DNA of 64,000 nucleotides from Marsupella aquatica (taxonomy: Eukaryota; Marchantiophyta), in the NCBI GenBank assembly GCA_973895155.1, contig OZ316894.1:19964001-20028000 (forward strand). The letters run 5' to 3'. The notes under the pieces are model-generated. The model was given only the letters and a program-made list of their open reading frames with translations. It ran no database searches and was not told the DNA's origin. Positions within the stretch are counted from its first letter, which is position 1. Every line of letters starts with the position of its first letter. Of this stretch, positions 40,162-51,894 are shown one piece after another. The translations under genes were made by a program, and so were the position numbers.

Positions 40162-40974
40162 AACTTTGAGGGCACTTTGGCAAATTCCTGAAGGTAATTT
40201 GTTTGATAAATTTACCTTTAAAAAATGCATTGAAATTTATGTTTTTAGTTTGGTGCTCAATAGACTCTATTTCTTTTGCAATTGCATGGGAATCCCAGGG
40301 TTTCTCCTTTGTCGTACGTGGCAGTCTCTGGGATCCTTTGTCCCCGTTTGGCACTCTATATTCTTAAGGCAGTTTGATGTTATATATAGTGTTGCCATAT
40401 TAATATCCTAAAAAGAGCAAAGAACAAACAAGATTGTGCACTTATGGAGGGTGCACTGAGATAGACAGGACTTTACTCGCCTACTCTTGTACTACCATGA
40501 GTTTTGCCTTTAACCGATAGCTGACCCATCAAACACATGATACACAATCAACTCTGGAGCATGCATCTCTGTAAAATAGTCCACATGGGTCATACCTACT
40601 GTCTTCCCCCTTACAGAGTGCCTGGGCATTGTGTTCAAAAATGAATTTTTGTAGGTCTCTATAAGAAAAAAATATTTTTTCTTCAACCACTCTTCAACCA
40701 CAACATTACTTTAACACAGCACTCGGGCATTGTATTTGAGTTGGACCCTAAATTGTTCTACATTGAGCACAAATAGTAAAAGATTCAAGAATCATATTTC
40801 AATGTCAACATTCAAACATAACGTCAATATTCGAACACAACCCTCATTTTAAAACACAATGCCCTACAAATACAAAAAAATGAAAAGACATAGTCAAAAC
40901 TTGGAATACAACAACCCAGGCGCACTATTCCAATAGAGCACCCCATGGCCCACTATTCAAATACAAGGCCATGG

Positions 40975-41231
40975 TTTTGTGTTCGGGGGAAGAGGGTAGG
41001 ACCAGGAGGGAAAGAGGGTTGAACCCGAGCATGCACCTCTCTAGGGTAGTCCACAAGGGGGCCCATACCAAGGACTAGGAGGGGGAGGTTGGATCAGAGT
41101 CCCAAAGGGGACAAGCAAGGGGCTAAGGGGACTCGCACAAGTACATCCCACTCACATTCGTTTGGATGTGGAGGAATGATTGAACCTGGGACCTCTCGAT
41201 TTTAGGCAGATCCCTTGGCCAAGTGCTCATT
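40975..41231 (-). mobile_element. Possible tRNA-derived SINE
   Basis: Read on the minus strand, cacttggccaagggatctgc is followed about 20 bases later by ggtcccaggttcaatcattc. These resemble the A box and B box of a Ser/Leu-type tRNA. A pyrimidine-rich body follows to about 40975. No tRNA cloverleaf can be completed, so this is at best a tRNA-derived SINE or its remnant. Confidence 0.35.
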
Positions 41232-41268
41232 GTTAGTTGGTTCCGCATCTACTGGAATACCAGGAGAT

Positions 41269-41735
41269 CAGTCGTATTTGGAGTTCAAAGCCTGGATGAT
41301 TGCGAGGAAGGGAGCGACAAGTATGGAGTGGGGTTTAGGGTTTAGGATTGCGAGGATTCTCACTACTGATTCTCGTTTACTGCCAGTGTGTTGGTGAAGT
41401 TTCCTTTTTTGGTAGAGTCGTGAACCTTCTCTCCGAATATGATGATTTGCGCATCTAGGACCAGGACGGTCGTTCTTATTTGGGAATTCTGAGCCTGGAG
41501 AGTTCGAACTTCCTGCCGTTTCTGTGGGAGCGGAAGCATTCAATCAGGGTTTCGGGTTTGGGAATTCCAGGATTTTCGTTACTGCTCCTGGTTTACTGCC
41601 ACATTGCTGTTCTTGAGGTTACCATGGCTTGGGCGATAATTCTCAATTGGGATCCCTGAATCTGGAGGATGGTGGTGTATTGCTTCGATTGGGAATAAAG
41701 AAATCGGGGTAGGATTTGGGAGGACAGCGGTAATC
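41269..41735 (+). repeat. Diverged repeats in the RH18 leader
   Basis: Three segments share blocks in the same order. Copy one (about 41269-41393) and copy two (about 41470-41603) share agcctgga, gggttt-gggttt, aggatt-tc-ctact and gtttactgcca. Copy three (about 41630-41735) keeps the front part (tgaatctggagg, then gggaataaag) and leads directly into the ATG. This is an old duplication of non-coding leader or promoter sequence. Confidence 0.45.
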
Positions 41736-44700
41736 ATGGGAGGTGGCACAAAATTTAGGGATTTGAAGCCGGAGCTCTCGAAGCAGACACTGGCTGTTTT
41801 GGACGGACAGGGTTTCGTCACAGCCACTCCGGTGCAGGTCGCCACTATACCTTTGCTGTGCAGCTACAAGGATGTGGCTGTCGATGCTGCCACCGGATCG
41901 GGCAAGACGCTTGCCTTTGTAGTACCGATCGTGGAAATTCTTCGACGTCTTTCGGAGCCTCTGAAGTCAAACCAGGTTTACTTCGATGCTTTCAGGTTGA
42001 GGATTTTAGTTTTGAAAAAATCCTTGTGCAAGGTTTGTCTGTTTCTTGAGATAAGTGATTGGTTCATTTCTCTGTCTTGTGAATGTCGAACATGAATGAC
42101 CATGCGATTCTTGTGATGAGTCCAAGTTTGACTATGGCGCTCATGAAACTTATAAATCTCTTTATCAGGTTGGTGCAGTAGTCATTTCCCCAACCCGTGA
42201 GTTGGCATCACAGATTTTTCATGTAGCAGAGCCATTCATCGCGACTTTACCCAAGATTGGAGTAGCCTTGCTGGTGGGAGGAACAGATGTCAACGCTGAC
42301 GTGGCCAATCTGAAGGAGAATCGAGCAAATGTGTTGATCGGGACGCCAGGCCGCCTTGAAGACGTTATGGATCGATCTTCATTTTTGGATTTGTGCAATC
42401 TCGAGGTCCAATCTGCCACATTCTGAAAACAATTCTAGGCTGGGGCATTTTCGTCAATTACTTATGTCGCAAAAGCTCTGGTGAATGTGTACAATGTGGC
42501 CCTCGAATTTTCTGCATAACAAATAAATTGAATTTCTTCTCTTGCCTCCTGGAAATTAAGGTCATAAGTTTATCAAGTCACGAATTTTGGTGCACCAGTG
42601 AATTCGTTGCGAGTCTAAAGCGACGAATATGTTATGTTCTAATGGTCAGGTGCTTATTCTTGACGAGGCTGATAGGCTATTAGACATGGGGTTTAAGCGA
42701 CAGCTATCAGTGATTCTCGATCGGTTCCCGAAGCAGCGGAGGACAGGCCTGTTTTCTGCGACGCAGACGGAGGCTGTGGAGGAACTTGCCAAGGCTGGGC
42801 TGAGAAATCCTGTGCGTGTGGAAGTCCGTATAGAAACAAAGTCTTTGTCATCAGGCGCTGTGGGCAATCAGAAAACACCATCAACGCTTACTACTCAGGT
42901 AGTGGATTCATCTGGACCAGATGAGACTCATTCGGTGTACTGAGACGAAGTTTACTGACATATCTCTGATCTCAAAATCGCAACGATGCTGTTACATGTT
43001 AGTCTTGTGGAAGTAGGGTACCCTCTTGCATTCTCGTCTCCTACATGCCTAATGACGCAGTAATTTGATATAATGCTCTGGATGTTTAACAGTTCGCAAT
43101 AGTCGACGCCGATCAGAAGCCTTCTCAGTTGGTGAGCTTCTTAAGAAAGCACACCACAAGCAAGGTTATTGTGTGAGTTTTTCAAAGCTTTTACTTGCCG
43201 AAAGGTTTTTCGTTGCTTCTACATCGAATTACAGCTTTGGACTACCTCACAGGATAGATTCCATAGAAACGCAAGGGAATTCATGAGCTTTTTCAGAAAA
43301 ATGTCTCTCTGCTTTAATCCATAATAACGTACTTCAGAATCACTTATTTGCTTTGGCCTTGGTGCAACAGATATTTTATGACCTGTGCATGTGTTGACTA
43401 TTGGGGAACTGTGCTGCCCCAACTGAAGGCATTGAAGGCTGTCTCTATTATATCGCTTCATGGGAAGATGAAACAGGTATCTTGAGTCTCGAATCGAATA
43501 ACTTAGATTCCGTTTGAAAATTGCTTAGGGCTTGAGAAAGCTCTATCTATGTTGGTTTTGCTCGTTTTAGGGTTTAGCGTTTGATACAGTGGGTTGAATT
43601 GTATGCAGGTTGCCCGGGAAAAGGCTCTGGCCACTTTTTCTGAAATGGATGCCTGTGTTTTGTTTTGTACCGATGTTGCAGCCCGGGGCCTAGATATTCC
43701 AGGTGTTGATTGGATTATTCAGGTATGGCATGAAGCTGCGTAGATTCATTTTGCCAGTCACTCTCACGGATTTTATCTGAAGAAATTTTCTTATGTCATC
43801 AGTCGTGCGGAATTAATAATCTGTCCCATGAAATGGTTTTTGCAAATTGTCCTCATCTAATAAACTATTTGAAGCTCGCTCTAGTAGAATATAGCAAGAG
43901 AGGAGAATGCATGAAAGCAGCGACAGCTGCAAAGTTTTCTAACCATGAAAAGCTACTGAAGAGCCATTTTTTATCGTGTAGTTTGATCCTCCTCAAGATC
44001 CAAGCGTGTTTGTTCATCGAGTAGGCCGCACAGCTCGAATGGGTCGTTCTGGCAATGCGCTCGTTTATCTTCTGCCCAAGGTTAGTGCACTCTGAATTAG
44101 TTTTATCATTCCTTCTATATCAACCTACCCCACTCCACATCAAAGCCTTTCCTGAAACTGTAAACACTGAATGTATGGTTCCTGTCTCATATGACAGAGC
44201 ATGGAGTCAGAAGCGTGCTTTGAGTTGGACCATATCAGAAAAAAAATTCAATATTCATTCGTCGTCTCTCACAAATTGTAAACTACCGGGAAATTAGCTC
44301 TTGAAAACTTTTTTTAGGTTGGGATACGCTGGACATTTGAAGTAATGTTGCTGGCCTGATACCAATTTCTTCCTGTCGGTATGTTTTGCAGGAAGATACA
44401 TACGTAGAATTTCTACGCATTCGGAAAGTGCCCATTGAAGAGCGACCCCCTGTTAAAACCAAGCTAGACATAGGGCCTTTTGTAAGTTCATCTCCTAGGT
44501 GCTCAATTCCACAAGGCTGATATTGAGGATGCCGTAGGAGTTTAGTATGTTTTTTTGATGTCATTTGACTACGCATGGCATATTTGTGATGTATCAAATG
44601 CTCCATTCTACAGTTGAGGGCAGCTGCCCAAGAGGACCGAGATATCATGGAGAAAGGATTGAGGGCATTTGTTTCCTATGTGCGTGCCTACAAAGAACAT

Positions 44701-45695
44701 CAGTGCACTTACATCTTTCGGTAAGGCCTATGCTGTTGTTTGAACGCCGATGCTTTGGTTGTTGTGAACAGTTTTTCTCATTTCCGAATTTTAAAGTACT
44801 CGTTGAGTTCTACCATTGTCCCTTCGGGATCCCTGAACATGAAGTCAATATGTACGTTCAGATGGAAGCAATTGGAGGCAGGAAAGGCTGCAATGGGTTA
44901 TGGATTGTTACAACTACCAACCATGACTGAATTCAAGCGAGGTGCCCTGTCAGCTGATAATTTCACACCTGTTCAAGGGGTTGATCTTTCAGCCATTTCA
45001 TACAAGTAAGAAAGACGCCTATTCCTTGTAGCTGTTTCGGAAGTGTATGTGAGCTTCATACTGATGGTTTCGAGTATTGACTAATGTCAGTCCGTTGTGC
45101 CAGATTATCAATTCGACGAGAATGGTAATTTCTACTATGATTACGAACCCCAAGAACATTGATATGTCTTTAGATATGAAATCTCCGGGGTGTTTCCTCA
45201 TGTAACCCTTGTATGTGGTATCTCAGAGACAAACTTCGTGAGAAGCAGCGACTTAAGAATTTGTCTGTCAAGCTGCAAAATAAAGAAAGCGCACATGCGG
45301 CTGTAAGAAGGGACAAGAAGTCAAGGGTTGGTGCGACTGTTCAACCTACAGTAGAGCGGAAAAAGGACAGCAAGAAGCGGCGAGCCACTCAGGAGAGGAA
45401 GGATGATGAGGACATGGAAGAAGATTACAGGCTGCTGAAGAAGTTGAGGAAAGGGAGAATAAGTCGAGATGAGTTTGAAAAAGCATTAGATCCTGATCTG
45501 CATGATTTTACCCAAACGAAGAAGGCAGTTAGACAAACAGGCCCTAATGAAGTGACTTCATATGATGATGAAAAACAGCTGAAGCAAAGTAACTCGTTGA
45601 AAGGCTCGCACGGCAGAAAGATGGACTCAATATCTAGACTGTTTCCTCAGAAGGGTCGTAATAGGAATGTAGGACCCAAGGGGAGGGCAAGTTAG
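41736..45695 (+). CDS. RH18: DEAD-box ATP-dependent RNA helicase, RH18/Spb4/DDX55 type, 11 exons
   Basis: The orthologues Spb4 and DDX55 act in the nucleolus in 60S ribosomal subunit maturation. Exons: 41736-41975, 42169-42405, 42650-42898, 43093-43172, 43371-43476, 43609-43722, 43982-44080, 44392-44481, 44614-44720, 44862-45005, 45227-45695. Total 1935 nt, 644 residues. Motifs: Q motif ([13 protein letters not shown]...TPVQ), I AATGSGKT (51-58), Ia PTREL (88-92), Ib GTPGR (138-142), II DEAD (164-167), III SAT (195-197), then [27 protein letters not shown] and [10 protein letters not shown] (354-361). The family-specific DUF4217 region follows ([31 protein letters not shown]). The last exon is a Lys/Arg/Glu-rich tail ([17 protein letters not shown]), as expected for a nucleolar protein. 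Exon 4 aligns without gaps to the Arabidopsis protein. Confidence 0.96.
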
Positions 45696-46560
45696 TCTAT
45701 TTTGCGATTCAACTTCCCATCCTCAAGTTTTGTAGTGTAGCAAGCGGCTAAGTAGTTCCAAGGTGTATGAAATCAACTTGGTCTGTACCATGGTGAGAGC
45801 TAAAGAGAATCAGCATCTATTATTTTACTCTTTCTCTTCTTGTTACAGTGAGTGAATTGGAATGTCATTGCAAGGCTGGTATAGTTTCGTGAAAAGCTTA
45901 CCTGATCCACTTCCCGTATGGGGGACGAAGGACCAAGACAAGTATTCTGGAATCTTCGAAATTGCAACTCTGAAGAACTCAGTGCAAACTAGGATAATTA
46001 CACAAATCTAGGGGTGGTACGGTTCATCCAAATGAACAGATGCTCAGTGGGTGTTCGTAGCATACAGATGATGCCGTGAGTAGTTCCAGATGATGATGTT
46101 TCCACTTGGGTTCTACCTTTACTCCAACTTGAATCGAATCATTCAGGAGCTATGGTCGATGGTTGGAGCAGCAGACTCATCGATCGTCTCAGAAGCTGCG
46201 CAGGGAAAATCACTGCCACATTTGAGGGCCAGGTGGAACATGAAGGAAAGAGATACGAACGGATCAAGCCGAGCAAATGGGAACCGGGAGTGTGTCCCCA
46301 AAATGAGGTCAAGTGATGTCCGTAAATATGAAGAGAAAGTGCAAACTATTTCCATCACTTCCTATTTCTCTTTTCAAGCACAGACTCTTAGAATCCGACA
46401 CAGATTCTCTTTCCAAAAAATTGGACCTCTGGGTAAAGATAGATTCTCGTCAAAAAATCTGAATCTCTAGACCAAATTTCTCAAACACTGACTGAAAAAA
46501 CTCTCTTCAAAAATAAGATTCTCATATAAATCAACTAACAAGGGACATTCATTATTGTGA

Positions 46561-46920
46561 AGGGTGCCCTAAGTACTTCCCTTTTGTGGAAGGACACCCT
46601 TAGTACTTTGAGCATGACCAACGACTTAGCACTTTGGGGAAGGGCACTTCACTTTTGTAGAGTATGCCCTGAGTACTTTGGACATGACGACTTACCACTT
46701 TGGGGAAGGGCACTTCACTTTTGTAAAGTATACCCTGAGTACTTTGGGCATGACCAACGACCTACCACTTTGGGGAAGGACACTTCACTTTTGTAAAGGG
46801 AGCCCTAGGTACTTTGGGCATGAGCAGCCACTTATTGCTTTGGGGAATGATGTTGCACTTTTATGAAAAACACCCTCAATAGCTTGTGCATGAGCAGCAA
46901 TTTACCACCTTGTAAACTAA
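46561..46920. repeat. Satellite array, about 70-bp unit, 4-5 copies
   Basis: Each unit reads roughly [g/a]ccctgagtactttgggcat, then gaccaacgacttaccacttt, then ggggaagggcacttcacttt and tgtaaagta. Unit starts at 46596, 46666, 46732, 46802 and 46872 give spacings of 70, 66, 70 and 70. Divergence grows toward the right end. The array keeps an open frame on the + strand for 79 codons, but the 70-bp period is not a multiple of three and no protein is implied. Confidence 0.9.
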
Positions 46921-47366
46921 GGGAGACCAGCTGCAAATGGTCAAGAGATTGGCTGCAGTGGTCAAGAGTCCCCATTTACAGATCCCATTCCAGTCAAAAC
47001 CTATAAAGAGTGCTATCCAATGATTTTTGGATGTTCTGAGTTAGTCCATCCCAGCTTCCAAAATCTTCCAATATCCATGGGGGTTTCATGGCAACCCCCT
47101 GGGTCCATCCGGGCCTAATGTTTGATGTAAATGGCTAATTTTGTCTAGAATTTTAGACCATTTCCAAGAGATTCTAGATGAGTGTTCTTGGGAAACTCAG
47201 TTGGGGTACTGAAGACTGATGCCCTTGAGCTACCTGCTACCTGTGGGCTAAGTTTGCTAGAATTACCAAAGTTGAGCAAACTCTCCACTTATGTGGATCC
47301 CCACATGTCACCTATGGTATAAGTATCCACAGAAGTGAAGACGTGTACCCTCAGGTTTTGCCCTCT

Positions 47367-47610
47367 GTGTGCAACTGGCAACATTGACTGGCGGGACCCA
47401 TTGGACAACAATAATTAAGTTTGGAGTCCTCCACCTCCTATGTGCAATGGGAAAAGTATGACAAAAGGTAATATTCAATGGGGGTAGACCCTGGGCAACA
47501 GTAAATGAATATTAGAGTCTTCCACTATGTGTGTGCAATGGGCAAAGCATAAGAATGGGTAGCATTGAATGGTGGGACCCAACTTGCAACACTAGATGAA
47601 AATTCGGAGT
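47367..47610. repeat. Diverged tandem repeat, 3 units of 74-91 bp
   Basis: Unit starts at 47367, 47440 and 47531 each read gtgtgcaa[c/t][t/g]gg. They are followed by a -gcatt/attgaatgg-[c/t]gggaccc block, an acaacaataa-like block and tt[g/c]ggagtc. Conservation is low but the order of blocks is kept. Confidence 0.6.
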
Positions 47611-48787
47611 CGACCTGTCTGCCTGGCCAGTTTTAATCAGCCACTAGCAATGACAAAACTTTGATCCACCAGGTTTAACAATTTACATTAAGGTTTTTCC
47701 TGAAATTGTGGAATAGAGCCCCACAGCAGAGAAAATGAGTGAGTGCTATTTGGAAAAGGCCAAGCTCTCAGCACTTCCCCGTACATATGCCAGTGGCCTT
47801 TTAAGAAGGACTCTTTGTGCTAAAGTTGGCCAATGAGTTCAAGCTTCAGAAGTTGGCCAAATTTGCATAAACCCCATCCAAAAGTGGGGTTCACCAAAGC
47901 TACACAATATACTTGACACTAGAAAATCTGGAGATCATTCTCGTATCATGATATAGGCGTGAACTTGCAGACCCTATGGCAGACAAAGAGCATCAGAGTG
48001 AGACACAAGGGATTATAATAATCTAGCCCCGACTGCACGTTCTTTTAACCTGAATACAGTGAGGACAATGAAGTGTTGACTATATATTTTCCCTAGTGTA
48101 ATAAAAATAATGTATCAATAGACCCTAAAACCCACTTGAGAGATTTCTCCATCAAGAGGAAAGTTCACCATACAAAGTTTCATGGCTAAAAATTACTGGC
48201 AAGGGTCAGTAACAAAACCAGCTGAAAATTAAAACAAATTGCAGTGCAATTTACCAAACACTTATAGTTTCTTTATGTCTCTATTCACATTTCCTCTGGG
48301 TTGGACTCTTGTTATGTTCCATTCTTTTTTTGATAATTTGTAAGAAAATAAATTAGGATTTTGTTTTCATTATAAATTATGTTGCTGCACACATGAAGCA
48401 TGATTTAGTTGCATCATAAAACCTCCAAAAACTCACCCCACCCAATCTCTTTTTTATTCCCACCCCATATTTTGATTCATGCACCCTTAGATCCCCCAGA
48501 TTTTGATTCACGGCCCCATTAGATTGATGGAAACAAAATAAAACTTTGCCAAAAAGCCATTCTACCCTATTTCCCTTTCATCTTTGCCCCATTTTTTGGT
48601 CCATGGTACTCTCAATTTTGTCTTTACTAAGATTCATTATGAGTTTTGAAATGACGATAGAAACCATGGCACATGTCATCATTTTAACATATATCATTCT
48701 CTCTATGCACATGAATTTTGGTGGGGCCCTATCATTCTCTCCATGCACACATTTTTTTGGATGCACATACATTTTGGTGGAGCCCTA

Positions 48788-48866
48788 GAGTTATGGTCTA
48801 GAGGTTTCACTCTAGAAGTCTAGACTTCACCTCTAGCTTCGAGTTGGTGTTTCATAAGTAAGATGA
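48788..48866 (+). repeat. Dispersed repeat, copy A (partner at 51895)
   Basis: It shares gagttatggtct[a/g]gaggct, ctctagaag[t/c]ctag and ctctagctt-gagttggtg, then ataagtaagatg, with 51895-51972. It is probably part of a larger, decayed transposon. Confidence 0.75.
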
Positions 48867-49868
48867 GTTCTCTAGGAAAATAGAATCTAGGAGTGAAACT
48901 CAACGAATTGTAATAAATAAATAAAGAAAGGTAGACTCATTTATTCAACTTGAATTCACGGTCTTGAGTGTATCTTTAGAACAAAAAGTGGCACTCCACT
49001 TTTGTTTGGAGAGAAAAAGTGAGAATGGCGCGAAAGCTACCATAATCACTTTTGAAGTGTCTTCTGAACCTTTCATTACAATGAACTTTGTTTTGCTCAC
49101 GAAAGGACATGGACTGTGGTCATTTTTAATGTTTACCTGTTGCACTGATAACAATAAAACGATTCGCGTCGTGATATGATTCCTTCGGATACAATTAGAC
49201 TTTTGACTAAAACGGCTGCCTGGATGGATTTAGATCAGTGACTGCTATGATTTTCAGTCATAGGGGGAATAAGAATGGGGATGAACTACTGTACAATATC
49301 GGACAAGTGCATTGCAACTCGAATGGACTGTTTTTCAATATTGCCTCGAATCAAATCGGACCTTTTTGTCAAGTTGTCACTCTTGGGTCTCAAAATCTGC
49401 TAGGTCCATCCTATGTAAATGAAGAATATACACAAACTTTATACAAAAAGGGCCAAACAGAGTACAAAAGAATAAACAAAAGAGGTCCCAAGTGGGCAAA
49501 ACCAAGATCAAAAGGAACCCTCTAAGAACCAAGAAAGGGGAACTAAAACAACCGCAAATGGACCGAGGTCCTTATCATTCCTAGCTAATGGGGCTAACAC
49601 CTAATGGTCCACATCAAGTGTCAAAATGAAATCGGCAAGTGGGACTGGAATGTCCTCTAGGGGGGCTAGCCGCTGCGGAGGCACACTAGCACCCACTGTC
49701 AGAGATTGACGATGGATGGCCCAAGCTTGAGCACGCTGTAAGGTGATTGAAATGCGTTGGCGAAAGTGCGTGGTCAAAACAGATAGTGGGGATCCGGGGG
49801 GTCAAATGCTGTGGTCTGTCTAGGATCAACTTTGCCATCCCTAAGGGTTGGGTTCCATGGGCCAGGAC

Positions 49869-50176
49869 CCGGGGTCCTCACTTCTTTTCTTCCGACCCAT
49901 CACGTGCGAATAAGGATAGGGTTTTTTTATTGGGTTTAGTGAAATACTTTTAATTTTTTGTTGAAGAACATTAGGGTTATTTTAATCCAATTTTGAGAAT
50001 TATAAGAATCATAGGGTTTTAAAAAATCAAATATGGGAATATTCTTGGAATATTCCATTAAGTTAGGGGTAAAAAATTCCTATAAAAAATTTTATTGACT
50101 TAACTTTTAGGGTGTTTATTCCCCAAAACTTCGAGCGTGATATGGGACACCCCTTGGATTGAGGCCCCCGAGGGCC
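49869..50176 (+). repeat. Dispersed repeat family R, copy 1
   Basis: This about 308-bp copy runs from ggggtcctcacttcttttct, through ttttttgttgaagaaca, ttttaatccaattttgagaa, ggaatattcca and cttttagggtgtttatt, to a conserved end gcgtgatatgggaca...ttggattgaggcccccgag. The same order occurs at 51258-51487 (+) and, inverted, at 51572-51872. It is AT-rich and non-coding, so it may be an LTR fragment or a non-autonomous element. Confidence 0.85.
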
Positions 50177-50345
50177 AGGAATGAGGAGCATAAAGTGCTG
50201 TGAGTGCAGGCAGTACCCTCTATATTGCTGTACAGGGTATAATTCTCATCATTTCTTAAGCCCAAATAATTTGCTTTGAAGCTGTGAACTTCAACTTAGA
50301 AGGTTGTTGCTCAACCCAACTGAGCTAAGAATCTGGCACATTACT
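50177..50345 (-). mobile_element. tRNA-derived SINE-like sequence
   Basis: On the minus strand from about 50345: ttagctcagttgggttgagc is a near-perfect tRNA D-arm and A box. It is followed by caac-cttctaa-gttg, a 4-bp stem with a 7-base loop carrying an Arg-type TCT anticodon. A degraded T-arm follows (agcttcaaagc against ggttcgaatcc). The acceptor stem does not close, so this is not a working tRNA gene. The element body may continue to about 50177, where repeat copy 1 ends. Confidence 0.45.
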
Positions 50346-51257
50346 AACCATTTTGCAACAAAAAAATAGTGAATTCCAGAGAAGAAAGAAGCAAGCTTCC
50401 TTCTGCGTTTCTCTTAACAAGCTTTAGCTAACTCCGCCATTTCCAGGGATTTAGGAAGGAATTTTGTCAGTCCCGCAGAGTTCTGTTTCATTGACAATTT
50501 ACCCACTGCCCTAACCAAGGCATCTTGAATCAAGGAATCTTGGCATTTGTGTTTTTGTACTCTTAGGGTAGAGATATGGTTCCTACCCTACGTTGCTTCT
50601 CCATGGCCTTGCTGAATCCCCTTCAAAGCTTCGAGGAGGACGCAACCTTTATCTCCATTCCCAGAAACTTCACACTTTCGGTGCTTATATGGGATATATC
50701 ACCTTTGGCGAGTTCCAGGTGGAGTTTGAAATTAACAAACTGCTCCTAGGAGGAAATTGCCCACATATCAAACATAAAATGCGTGTGCGTAGTTGGGGAC
50801 CTTTCCAAGTCCAAAAATTGCACATTTTGATTACTATGCACACCATTGAATATAGCATATTTGGGCCCAAGAGGATGTCTGAGGGCCTAAAGTTTAAACT
50901 CAACCTTGGCTAGGCTAACTACAATAAGCTAACCGGAGTTAACATAATAACTAGACTCTCCATGAAGGGATAACTCTATTTGTATCCGATAGAAAGATAG
51001 AGCTATAAGTTAGTTGTGAACTTCGCGTGGGAGAGCTTGGACCATGGAGAGCTATGGTGATAATATATATGTACATTTGGTATTCATAGTGGAGCCCTTG
51101 TTACGGTAGTGGAAGTAGCTTTCAGACATGGGTGAACCATGTATCTTGATAAGCGTATGTTTGTGAGTTGTGGGCTGGATATTTAGACTGAGTTGATGTG
51201 CTCTCAGTTGTGTGCTGGATCTTTAGACTGAGTTTAATTCAGTTGCGCACAAGACTT
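50346..51257. other. Intergenic, no gene recognised
   Basis: Short open frames only (the longest is 50593-50913 +, 106 codons, no family resemblance). No further repeat was recognised. Confidence 0.45.
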
Positions 51258-51487
51258 TTAAAAACTTGCTGAAGAAATATAGGGGAGTTTTAATCCAATT
51301 TTGAGAATTATACGAACTATAAGGGTTTTGTAATATAAAATGTGGGAGTATTCAATTCCTAGAATATTCCATAAATTTAGGGGCTAATAAATAGTAAAAA
51401 TTTACTTTATTTTCTTAAGTTTTAGGGTGTTTATTACTTGAAAACTTTGTGCGTGATATAGGACCTGCCTTGGAGTGAGGCCCCCAA
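51258..51487 (+). repeat. Dispersed repeat family R, copy 2 (left arm of large inverted repeat)
   Basis: It matches copy 1 from ttttaatccaattttgagaa through cttaagttttagggtgttta to tggagtgaggcccccaa. The first about 80 bp of copy 1 are missing. Together with copy 3 it forms an inverted repeat with an 84-bp spacer. Confidence 0.85.
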
Positions 51488-51571
51488 GTGATGGGGCCAT
51501 AGAGTTATTTTTTAATGTAAATAGAAATCTTAACAAAAAGCATGCATGATTATAATAGTCATGAGTTTTCT

Positions 51572-51872
51572 CTTGGGGGCCTCACTCCAAGGGAGGTCCC
51601 ATATCATGGCAAAGTTTCAAGTAACAAACACCCTAAAACTTAAAAAAATAAAGTAGATTTAAAATATTTTTTGACCCCTAACTTTATAGAATATTCCCAC
51701 TATTGGTATTAAAAAAAACCCTATAGTTCTTATAATTCTTAAAATTGAATTAAAACAACCTTATAGTTCTTCAACAAAAATTTAAAGTCTTTTGCATAGC
51801 TAAATTAGAAAACCCCAAACTTCTTTGCGCGCGACAGGTTGGAAGAAAAGAAGTGAGGAACCCGGGAGTTTT
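51572..51872 (-). repeat. Dispersed repeat family R, copy 3 (right arm, inverted)
   Basis: The reverse complement begins near 51872 with gttcctcacttcttttcttc, as in copy 1. It continues through tttgttgaagaactataagg and agttttagggtgtttgttac, and ends ccttggagtgaggcccccaa. It is complete at the outer end, where copy 2 is truncated. Confidence 0.85.
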
Positions 51873-51894
51873 CCCATCCACATGACGAGTCATG

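Larger units (their letters stand above)
40162..41735. other. Intergenic and RH18 leader
   Basis: The 40.2-40.97 kb part shows no gene. A tRNA-derived SINE-like segment on the minus strand ends at 41231. From 41.26 kb to the RH18 start codon the sequence contains diverged repeats of a 100-200 bp unit and probably forms the promoter and 5' leader of the helicase gene. Confidence 0.5.
45696..49867. other. Intergenic repeats, no gene
   Basis: After the RH18 3' flank (to about 46.5 kb) the sequence holds a 70-bp satellite, a diverged 75-90 bp tandem repeat at 47.37 kb, and non-coding sequence to 48.7 kb. One copy of a dispersed repeat starts at 48788. No domain-bearing open frame is present. Confidence 0.55.

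Noticed and set aside
42393-42683. Open frame spanning RH18 intron 2
   Set aside because: It starts in the exon 2 end in a different frame. Splicing 42405 to 42650 gives the exact DEAD-box continuation, so this is intron.
46557-46796. 79-codon frame with repeated -YFGHD- segments
   Set aside because: It is produced by the 70-bp satellite; the period is not a multiple of three and units fall in different frames.
50270-50345. Functional tRNA-Arg gene
   Set aside because: The T-arm is degraded and the acceptor stem does not pair, so it is called SINE-like instead.
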